A stretch of 10,166 nucleotides of DNA from contig CAAGGN010000083.1 in assembly GCA_900769375.1 (NCBI GenBank), positions 1 to 10,166 of the forward strand, read 5' to 3'. A model generated the notes under the pieces. The model was not told where the DNA came from. It saw only the letters and a program-made list of their open reading frames with translations, and did not search any database. Shown here one piece after another: positions 1-5,202 of this stretch. The first letter of the stretch is position 1; each line of letters begins with the position of its first letter. The translations under genes and the position numbers were made by a program. Origin of the DNA: Clostridia bacterium. Its GTDB lineage: Bacteria; Bacillota; Clostridia; Oscillospirales; Acutalibacteraceae.

Positions 1-17
1 CCCCAGTAGAACTGGGG
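1..17. repeat. Short GC-rich hairpin at the window edge
   Basis: CCCCAGT and ACTGGGG form a perfect 7-bp stem around an AGA loop. On the plus strand the stem is followed by GGTTTATTT, so it could be a weak terminator for a gene lying left of the window, or one unit of a cluster of inverted repeats with the two elements that follow. No coding sequence is visible between 1 and 131. Confidence 0.5.
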
Positions 18-49
18 GTTTATTTCCACGTCTAAAGACACCAAAAATA

Positions 50-82
50 ACTACGCCTCGACCTTCAAGGTCGAGGCGTAGT
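50..82 (-). terminator. Perfect 16-bp inverted repeat, likely terminator of the AraC-type gene
   Basis: The arms ACTACGCCTCGACCTT and AAGGTCGAGGCGTAGT are perfectly complementary around a single central C. Read on the minus strand, the hairpin is followed by TATTTTTGG, a short U-rich tract, and it lies about 50 bp after the stop codon of the minus-strand regulator gene. This fits a Rho-independent terminator. The very long perfect stem is also typical of mobile palindromic repeats, and the two readings are compatible. Confidence 0.6.
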
Positions 83-107
83 GCTATCTTATCTCGGAGA
101 GCTTGTC

Positions 108-133
108 AACACACAGAACCGTCCCCTGTGTTT
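108..133. repeat. REP-like palindrome (ACACAG ... CTGTGT)
   Basis: ACACAG at 111-116 and CTGTGT at 126-131 form a palindrome enclosing AACCGTCCC. On the minus strand the core reads ACACAGGGGACGGTTCTGTG. From memory, I associate this core with dispersed intergenic repeats in many Clostridia genomes, sometimes near REP-associated (Y1/IS200-like) transposases. No such transposase is present here. Its left part overlaps the stop codon of the regulator gene. The palindrome is seen directly; the repeat-family identity is recalled and unverified. Confidence 0.5.
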
Positions 134-989
134 ACCCATTCCAATTTTGTTTACTTATCGTTCTTTTCATATGTGAAAGGTCATAAAACCCACATTCGTG
201 TGCAACCTCGGTTTTTGTGAGGATTCCGCGTTTTAACAGTTCTTCTGCTTTTTTTAGGCGATAATTATTGAGATATTCAATAGGTGACACGCCACACACA
301 CAAACAAAAGAACGTATAAAGGTAGAACGCGACATACAGGATTTTTCGCACAAATGGTCTATAGTTATCTTTTCACCATAATTTTTATGAATATATTCAA
401 GCGCCGACAAAATCTGCAATTCGTTTTTGTTTTTCTCTTTTTTAGTGTTTTTAATTTGCTCATACAAAAGTGCAGAAAGCCAAAAAAGCAACTTTTTAGC
501 GGTTTGATATTTTAGTTCCCCATATTCTTCCCACGAATATTTTCCCTTGTCCTCAATAAATTCCAATTCGTACTTAAGTTCTATCATGCGAACGTCATTT
601 AGATGTAAAAATATAGGATTTGAGAGGTTGCTACGCAAAAATGGCTCTATTTCCATCAGTTCCAAATAACCGTTAACGTTTTTCGCTTTTTGTGCCAGCT
701 TTTCTATAAAATTTTTATGAAAAAGCACGTGGTAAACTTCAAGCCCACCCGTATTTTTATAGGCGTGAGCAACCATTGGAGGTATGACGAAAATGTCACC
801 CACCGTTACGCTTAATACGTTATTTTCTATTGTATGCACACCTGTACCCGAAAGCACTATATTCATTTCATAAAAATCGTGATTGTGTAGCGGTATTTCA
901 TAATCGCGATAGGAAAATCCGTGCACCAATAATCCGTTTTCGAAATTGCTTTTTTCATCACAATGAAATTTTATATCTATACGAAACAC
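132..989 (-). CDS. AraC/RhaS-family transcriptional regulator, C-terminus short or altered
   Basis: This is a predicted cytoplasmic DNA-binding regulator of 285 residues. Residues about 25-95 form a cupin-like ligand-binding domain, with HNHDFYEMNIVLSGTG at 35-50 and GDIFVIPPMVAHAY at 64-77, the pattern of sugar-sensing AraC proteins such as RhaS. A helical linker follows, and then the paired AraC helix-turn-helix: the first around 207-230 (ending SRSTFIRSF) and the second beginning TEVAHECGFYDLSH at 260-273. The family normally continues with a Phe-x-Arg-x-Phe segment, a glycine and a Ser-Pro motif. Here it reads MKRTISKQNWNG and stops inside a REP-like palindrome, so about 7-10 residues of the last helix region are lost or replaced. 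The start is uncertain: the GTG lies inside its own AGAGGTG ribosome binding site, and no ATG is available in frame downstream. It is divergent from the glycyl radical enzyme operon, its likely target. It may be partly defective. Confidence 0.87.
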   Translation of the reverse strand: MFRIDIKFHCDEKSNFENGLLVHGFSYRDYEIPLHNHDFYEMNIVLSGTGVHTIENNVLSVTVGDIFVIPPMVAHAYKNTGGLEVYHVLFHKNFIEKLAQKAKNVNGYLELMEIEPFLRSNLSNPIFLHLNDVRMIELKYELEFIEDKGKYSWEEYGELKYQTAKKLLFWLSALLYEQIKNTKKEKNKNELQILSALEYIHKNYGEKITIDHLCEKSCMSRSTFIRSFVCVCGVSPIEYLNNYRLKKAEELLKRGILTKTEVAHECGFYDLSHMKRTISKQNWNG

Positions 990-1002
990 CTCTTTTGAAA
1001 TA

Positions 1003-1040
1003 ATTTTACATAAAATAGAGCGTATTTTACTATTATTATG
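1003..1040. promoter_or_regulatory. Candidate AraC-type operator, two direct repeats 21 bp apart
   Basis: ATTTTAC occurs at 1003-1009 and again at 1024-1030, a spacing of exactly 21 bp (two helical turns), as in tandem half-sites of AraC-family activators. The downstream copy abuts the place where a -35 box should be for the -10 at 1054-1059, and no good -35 hexamer is present, as in class II activated promoters. Two overlapping palindromes are also present: ATTTTA-CA-TAAAAT (1003-1016) and TTATG-C-CATAA (1036-1046). The DNA is AT-rich, so chance repeats are possible. Confidence 0.35.
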
Positions 1041-1053
1041 CCATAAACCATTG

Positions 1054-1059
1054 TATAAT
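1054..1059 (+). promoter_or_regulatory. -10 box of the glycyl radical enzyme operon
   Basis: A consensus TATAAT lies 30 bp before the start codon of the glycyl radical enzyme gene. No recognisable -35 element sits 16-18 bp upstream, which suggests that an activator is needed. The divergent AraC-type regulator is the obvious candidate. Confidence 0.55.
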
Positions 1060-1089
1060 ACAAGTGCGAATTGTAAATGAGGTGTTTTT

Positions 1090-3183
1090 ATGGAAAGAAT
1101 AAAAATTTTACGAAATAAAATTTTAGAAAAAGGTTTTACCTTTGGAATGGAGTTTTATTACCTATTTTATAAAGAATTTGACAGACTTAAGGATTTATCT
1201 GAAGCAGAACGCTACGGCGAAGCGTTTTTTTATGCGTTTTCTAATATGACACCATCTATTTCAGACGGCGAACTGATAGTCGGCAAACGTGATATCGGCG
1301 TTAATGAAAGTCAGGGAAATGAATGGAACGAAAAATATAAAGTTATTGCACAAGAATGCAAAAAGAAGTATGGCGGCTATATGGATTCTCATATGTCTAT
1401 TGATTATCCTCTTTTATTAAACGAAGGCATTGAGGGAATAATAGCAAAAATCGACGGTTACCTTGCCGAGTGCGAGGACGAGAAAAAAGCGTTTTATAAA
1501 TGTGCTAAAAGATGCTTGGAAGCGGTTATTGTCCACGCAGAAAACTATGCCGATGCAGCGGCAAGAATGGCAGAAAAAGAAACCGATATTATAAGGCAAA
1601 AAGAACTTTTAAAAATTTCAAAGGTTTGCCGCAACGTGCCGAGAAAACCCGCACGTAGTTTTTATGAGGCGGTGCAATCGGTACATTTTGTCACCCACTG
1701 TGTATCACTTAATCCTTACATTGTCGGCGTACAACAATTCCAATTAGGACACCCCGACAGATATCTTCTGCCGTTTTATGAAGAAGATATCAAAAACGGT
1801 AAAATCAGTAAAGAATTTGCACAACTTTTGCTTGACTGTCTTGGAATCCAGATAAACAACCGCGTACAAAGCGGTCTTTCGAGCGGATATATGGTCGGCG
1901 GACGCGACAGAAATGGAAAAATAGTTGAAAATGACCTCACCTATATGTGTATGCAGGTAGTGGACGATATTCGTCTTGTATACCCCGCTGTTGGACTTTG
2001 CTACACCGATGGTATGTCTGACGCGGTTTTGGAGAAAGCGTGTTCTTTACTTCTTAAAGGACATTCGCACCCCGCAATTTTCAACGATGACATTATCACA
2101 AAGGGGCTTTTGTATTACGGTATGCCCGAAGACGAGGCACACGATTATATTCATAGCACCTGTGTTGAAATCACACCCACAGGCGCTTCAAACGTATGGG
2201 TTGCAAGTCCATACACCAATCTGGCCCGACTGTTGCTTGACTGTATGGATAAGGAATATGAAAGTTTCGACGACTTGATTAACGCATATTTAGCTCATCT
2301 TGACGAGTGCATTAAACTAAACTGGGAAAATCAATGCACACACAGAAAAAACAGATTAGAGGGCGGATTTAACCCACTGCTTTCCTGTTTTGTTAACGAC
2401 TGTCTGACTCTCGGTTTGGATATTGAAAGAGGCGGTGCAAAATATAACTGGATTTTACCTTCGTTTGTCGGCATGGCAAACCTTGTTGATTCGCTTTATG
2501 CTATTAAGGAACTGGTTTTTGAAGAAAAGAGTCTCACCATTGCGCAATTTTTCAAAATATTGCAAAACAACTATGAAAACAACGAGGCGTTAAGACAAAA
2601 AATTCTTAAAAAGATTGCCAAGTACGGCAATGACAATGATGATATCGACAAATACTTTATCCTGATTTCCGAACATATTGCCAACACCTGCGAAAAATTT
2701 ACCTGCCCCGCACAGAACGGCAAACTTATACCGTCCGTTTTTTGTTGGATAATGCACGAACGTTTCGGCAGCGAAACGGGCGCGACGCCCGACGGCAGAG
2801 TGGCGCACTTTCCGCTTGGTGACGGCTCGGGCGCTTGTCAGGGACGCGAGATGAACGGACCGACCGCTTCTATCCTTTCTGCAACAAAATGGGACCACCA
2901 CAAGTTTATAGGCGGCGTTGCGGTTAATCTTAAATTTTCAAAATCTTCACTTGGAAGTGATTCACTATCCAACGTTAAGAACATCGTGAAAACCTATTTA
3001 GAGCGCGGCGGTTTTGAACTGCAAATCAACGTTGTTGATAACGAAATTTTGAAAGCCGCACAGAAAAACCCCGAAAACTACAGGGATTTGGTTGTTCGAA
3101 TAGGCGGATACAGCGATTATTTTATACGGCTTTCACCACAAATGCAAAAAGAAGTTATTTTAAGGACGGCACACGATGCTTAA
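1090..3183 (+). CDS. Compact glycyl radical enzyme, dehydratase-like (PFL2) branch, substrate unknown
   Basis: This is a 697-residue oxygen-sensitive radical enzyme. The radical glycine is G673 in the C-terminal motif VVRIGGYSDYF, and the thiyl cysteine is C358 followed by E360 in STCVEITPTG. This single Cys-x-Glu is typical of dehydratases and C-N/C-S lyases, not the Cys-Cys pair of pyruvate formate-lyase. H101 (SHMSIDY) matches the conserved N-terminal histidine of glycerol dehydratase. Other shared blocks are VGGRDRNGK, GGAKYNW, YGND, TGATPDGR and AAQKNPENY. Aligned by eye from recalled family sequences, positions equivalent to glycerol dehydratase His281 and Asp447 are Q215 and A372 or S373, so glycerol or propanediol is doubtful. 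The protein is 60-90 residues shorter than characterised dehydratases (about 790), mostly before H101. The ribosome binding site GAGGTG sits 5 nt before ATG. The activase gene overlaps its end. No microcompartment, transporter or downstream catabolic gene is nearby. It is often generically annotated as formate acetyltransferase, which the active site argues against. Confidence 0.93.
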   Translation: MERIKILRNKILEKGFTFGMEFYYLFYKEFDRLKDLSEAERYGEAFFYAFSNMTPSISDGELIVGKRDIGVNESQGNEWNEKYKVIAQECKKKYGGYMDSHMSIDYPLLLNEGIEGIIAKIDGYLAECEDEKKAFYKCAKRCLEAVIVHAENYADAAARMAEKETDIIRQKELLKISKVCRNVPRKPARSFYEAVQSVHFVTHCVSLNPYIVGVQQFQLGHPDRYLLPFYEEDIKNGKISKEFAQLLLDCLGIQINNRVQSGLSSGYMVGGRDRNGKIVENDLTYMCMQVVDDIRLVYPAVGLCYTDGMSDAVLEKACSLLLKGHSHPAIFNDDIITKGLLYYGMPEDEAHDYIHSTCVEITPTGASNVWVASPYTNLARLLLDCMDKEYESFDDLINAYLAHLDECIKLNWENQCTHRKNRLEGGFNPLLSCFVNDCLTLGLDIERGGAKYNWILPSFVGMANLVDSLYAIKELVFEEKSLTIAQFFKILQNNYENNEALRQKILKKIAKYGNDNDDIDKYFILISEHIANTCEKFTCPAQNGKLIPSVFCWIMHERFGSETGATPDGRVAHFPLGDGSGACQGREMNGPTASILSATKWDHHKFIGGVAVNLKFSKSSLGSDSLSNVKNIVKTYLERGGFELQINVVDNEILKAAQKNPENYRDLVVRIGGYSDYFIRLSPQMQKEVILRTAHDA

Positions 3184-4075
3184 AGAAGGTAATATTTTTA
3201 ACGTTCAGCGTTTTAGCACCAAGGACGGACCCGGCATACGCACAGTTGTGTTTTTCAAAGGTTGTCCGCTTGACTGTGCTTGGTGCCACAACCCCGAATC
3301 AAAAAGCCAAAATCCCCAACTGATATTTGATGAAAACGCCTGTATTTTATGCAGTGTATGCAGTAACGTATGCCCAAACGGTGTTCATAGTTTAAGTAAC
3401 AAACACACGCTTTTGCGCGATAACTGCAAGGGGTGTTTTGCCTGCGCAGATATGTGTCCTTCAGGCGCATTAGAAAAGTGCGGCAAGGTTGAAACGGCTG
3501 AAGATATAATTGAAACCGTTTTGCGTGATAAGCCATTTTTCAAACAAGAAGGCGGAGTAACATTTTCGGGCGGAGAACCTCTGATGCAATATGATTTTTT
3601 GCTTACACTTCTTAAAAAGGCAAAAGAGGAAAACATACATACTGCCATAGAAACCTGCGGTTTTACAACCCGCGATTTAGCACCACTTTGCAAATATACT
3701 GACTTATGGCTATATGACGTAAAACTTTTATCTGATGAACTACACAAAAAGTGGACGGGCGTTTCAAATGAGAAAATTTCAGAAAACCTAAAAACAATTG
3801 ATGCTTTAGGTGGGAAAATTATTCTTCGCTGTCCAATAATACCCGACGTTAATTTATGCGAAGAATATTTTTTGGCTTTATCGGACCTTGCAAACGAACT
3901 GAAAAACGTTGTGGAAATTAACCTTGAGCCGTATCATCCGCTTGGGGTATCGAAATCGGCGCGGCTTGGAGTTGAATCGAAGTTTAATTGCAAGGATTTT
4001 TTGAGTGCCGAACGTCTTTCTCCTTTTATAGAACTAATTGAAAATAAAACACGTATACCAATTAAAATAATATAA
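3176..4075 (+). CDS. Glycyl-radical enzyme activating protein (radical SAM)
   Basis: This 299-residue activase should install the glycyl radical on G673 of the upstream enzyme, using S-adenosylmethionine and an iron-sulfur cluster. The radical-SAM motif is C30-x3-C34-x2-C37 (CPLDCAWC), preceded by the activase signature STKDGPGIRTVVFFKGC. An inserted ferredoxin-like domain carries two CxxCxxCxxxCP sets, C56/C59/C62/C66 and C84/C87/C90/C94, predicted to bind two further 4Fe-4S clusters. This insert is usual for activases of dehydratase-type glycyl radical enzymes and absent from the short PflA. SGGEP at 131-135 is the SAM-binding motif. Length is typical. ATG overlaps the upstream stop by 8 bp (ATGCTTAA) and follows AAGGA by about 8 nt, so translation is probably coupled. 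A hairpin terminator follows directly. Pairing with the upstream enzyme is inferred from the overlap. Confidence 0.95.
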   Translation: MLKEGNIFNVQRFSTKDGPGIRTVVFFKGCPLDCAWCHNPESKSQNPQLIFDENACILCSVCSNVCPNGVHSLSNKHTLLRDNCKGCFACADMCPSGALEKCGKVETAEDIIETVLRDKPFFKQEGGVTFSGGEPLMQYDFLLTLLKKAKEENIHTAIETCGFTTRDLAPLCKYTDLWLYDVKLLSDELHKKWTGVSNEKISENLKTIDALGGKIILRCPIIPDVNLCEEYFLALSDLANELKNVVEINLEPYHPLGVSKSARLGVESKFNCKDFLSAERLSPFIELIENKTRIPIKII

Positions 4076-4083
4076 AAAAACAA

Positions 4084-4113
4084 AACCCGCGTTTGAATTA
4101 TCAAACGCGGGTT
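4084..4113. terminator. Bidirectional Rho-independent terminator
   Basis: AACCCGCGTTTGA and TCAAACGCGGGTT form a perfect 13-bp stem with an ATTA loop. On the minus strand it is followed by TTTTGTTTTTTTA, a strong U-tract, terminating the XRE-type gene just upstream. On the plus strand it closes the activase operon, with a weaker TTAATGTTATTTAATTT tail. It sits between two convergent genes. Confidence 0.9.
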
Positions 4114-4117
4114 AATG

Positions 4118-4360
4118 TTATTTAATTTCTTGCTCTAAATTCTTAAAATAATCAGTATCAAAAAATTCGGTAATTGAGATATTTAATCCGTCACACAATT
4201 TTTTAATAGTAGAAATTCCTGGATTTTGGCTTTTATTATAGAATATTGATTTTACGGTAGTATAAGGCACTCCCGATAAACTTGCTAATTTGCAAAAGTT
4301 AAGATTATTTTTATAGCAGAGTTCCTCAAAACGCTTTTTTACTGCCTCGGTAATATTCAT
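4118..4360 (-). CDS. Small XRE/Cro-type helix-turn-helix regulator
   Basis: This 80-residue protein is almost entirely an HTH_3/XRE DNA-binding domain. Residues about 10-28 make the first helices, CKLASLSGVPYTTVKSIF (23-40) is the helix-turn-helix with its recognition helix, and the NPGISTIKKLCDGLNISITEFF block that follows is the classic end of the fold. A short acidic tail (NLEQEIK) follows, with no separate effector domain. I chose the ATG at 4360 because AGGAG lies about 7 nt upstream; the TTG at 4378 lies before that site and is unlikely. It follows the small 4428-4598 gene by 67 bp on the same strand and may share its transcript, though TATAAT at 4419-4424 could give it a separate promoter. 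Its target is unknown. Stand-alone XRE proteins of this size are common in Clostridia, both chromosomal and in mobile elements. Confidence 0.88.
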   Translation of the reverse strand: MNITEAVKKRFEELCYKNNLNFCKLASLSGVPYTTVKSIFYNKSQNPGISTIKKLCDGLNISITEFFDTDYFKNLEQEIK

Positions 4361-4418
4361 ATATATCACTCCTAACAAAAATATTTTATTATTTTTATCA
4401 GGGTGATATAGATTAAAT

Positions 4419-4424
4419 ATTATA
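4419..4424 (-). promoter_or_regulatory. Possible -10 box for the XRE-type gene
   Basis: On the minus strand TATAAT lies about 60 bp upstream of the XRE start codon. No clear -35 box is found at the expected distance, and the surroundings are very AT-rich, so this is a weak call. Confidence 0.25.
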
Positions 4425-4427
4425 CGA

Positions 4428-4598
4428 TTATGCTATATATAGTCCTTTTAAAACCTGCTTTGATACTATTTTAATAAATTCTTCTACCGAGCAATTCAAA
4501 TTTGTTAATTTTATAGCATTCTCCATCTCTAATTCAATTTCCTTTTCAGAAACCTTTTCCTTTAAGGCCAATTCCTTTAAAATTTTTTTATATTTCAT
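4428..4598 (-). CDS. Small 56-residue helical protein, Spo0A-C-terminal-like (tentative)
   Basis: A 56-codon reading frame starts at ATG 4598, seven nucleotides after a very strong ribosome binding site (GGGAGGTG), and ends at TAA 4428-4430. The product begins MKYKKILKELALKEKVSEKE, continues IELEMENAIKLTNLNCSVEE and ends FIKIVSKQVLKGLYIA. It is rich in Lys and Glu and looks fully helical, with no signal peptide or membrane segment. The pattern of a Lys-rich start, VSxxEIExEMxxAI and a final helix recalls short Clostridia proteins annotated as Spo0A C-terminal domain-like. That comparison is from memory and the function is unknown. The next gene on the strand is the XRE regulator, so the two may form a small regulatory pair. 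TATAAT at 4623-4628 on the same strand could be its -10 box, though no good -35 was found. The coding call rests on the ribosome binding site and amino-acid pattern. Confidence 0.65.
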   Translation of the reverse strand: MKYKKILKELALKEKVSEKEIELEMENAIKLTNLNCSVEEFIKIVSKQVLKGLYIA

Positions 4599-4690
4599 TA
4601 GCTTTCACCTCCCTCGACTCATATTATACTATATATCGTCCATCAGAATTTGTCGCAAAAGGTCGGGAGGAAAAATTTTTTGTAAAAAAC

Positions 4691-4726
4691 AAACCCCGCT
4701 CGCACCTTACGGTGAAAGCGGAGTTT
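4691..4726 (-). terminator. Rho-independent terminator of the pgi / P-loop transcript
   Basis: AAACCCCGCT (4691-4700) pairs with AGCGGAGTTT (4717-4726) with one mismatch, and an inner CACC/GGTG stem closes on TTAC. On the minus strand, TTTTTTACAAAAAATTTTT follows. The plus-strand side also has TTTTTGTTGTTTT, so it could work in both directions. It lies 17 bp after the stop codon of the P-loop gene. The remaining bases between 4599 and 4742 show no other gene. Confidence 0.87.
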
Positions 4727-4742
4727 TTGTTGTTTTATTAAA

Positions 4743-5150
4743 TTAGCACTTTTCTGCTATTTCGAAAATGCTTGCGGGAAGGTCTGCTTCATCGCAAGAA
4801 ACGGTGAAAATGAACTCAACATCATCAATCTTTGCTACGCGAGCAAGGAAATCGGCAAGTTCGTTATAATCACGGGTGCCGATACGAAGGGTAGCATCAC
4901 CGAAGATATGAGTTACATCGTGGTTACCCGACTTAACGCCTGCCAAAAGACCGTAATATTCGCCGTAGCCGCTGATGCTGAAAGCATCAGAATCAATGAG
5001 TCTTGCCTTATGAGTTACGGAATAGGTAAGGGTATCACCCTTTTCAACGCATACTACGTTTCCAAGACTTTCGTTAGCGGCGGTATTTACCATATCCACT
5101 AACTTTTTGGTTTTGCCCGAACCTTTTTTTCCGATAATGAGTTTAATCAT
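4743..5150 (-). CDS. Small P-loop protein, function unknown
   Basis: This 135-residue cytoplasmic protein opens directly with a Walker A motif: MIKLIIGKKGSGKTKKL, with GKKGSGKT at residues 7-14. A hydrophobic strand ending in Asp, THIFGDA, near residues 81-87, may act as Walker B. A second strand, FIFTVSCDEADLP, near the C-terminus is compatible with a P-loop NTPase fold. It is very short for such a fold, with no helicase, kinase or transporter signature that I recognise. Similar small proteins in Clostridia are sometimes annotated as PilT-like, which seems unjustified. I chose the second ATG (5150) because GGAG lies 9 nt upstream; the first ATG (5159) abuts that site directly. It follows pgi by 52 bp on the same strand and precedes a strong terminator, so it is probably the last gene of the pgi transcript. 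Confidence 0.82.
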   Translation of the reverse strand: MIKLIIGKKGSGKTKKLVDMVNTAANESLGNVVCVEKGDTLTYSVTHKARLIDSDAFSISGYGEYYGLLAGVKSGNHDVTHIFGDATLRIGTRDYNELADFLARVAKIDDVEFIFTVSCDEADLPASIFEIAEKC

Positions 5151-5202
5151 ACTAAACATCTCCTTTATTCTAATACCGCATCCGCGGTTTGTGTCCTAAA
5201 AA

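Noticed and set aside
1..133. CRISPR array
   Set aside because: The repeats are different inverted repeats, not identical direct repeats with regular spacers.
1417..1599. Antisense and out-of-frame open frames inside the radical enzyme, activase, pgi, dacF and DUF1846 genes
   Set aside because: They lack ribosome binding sites and recognisable domains and are fully covered by well-supported genes on the correct frame.
1090..3183. Pyruvate formate-lyase or anaerobic ribonucleotide reductase
   Set aside because: There is one active-site Cys followed by x-Glu, not the Cys-Cys pair of pyruvate formate-lyase. The conserved blocks and the ferredoxin-containing activase match dehydratase-type enzymes, not NrdD.
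4361..4378. TTG start giving a longer XRE protein
   Set aside because: The AGGAG site lies after this codon and correctly before the ATG at 4360.
5176..5189. Small palindrome ACCGC-ATCC-GCGGT between pgi and the P-loop gene
   Set aside because: The 5-bp stem has no U-tract and is too short to call a terminator; it may only be a weak mRNA structure.
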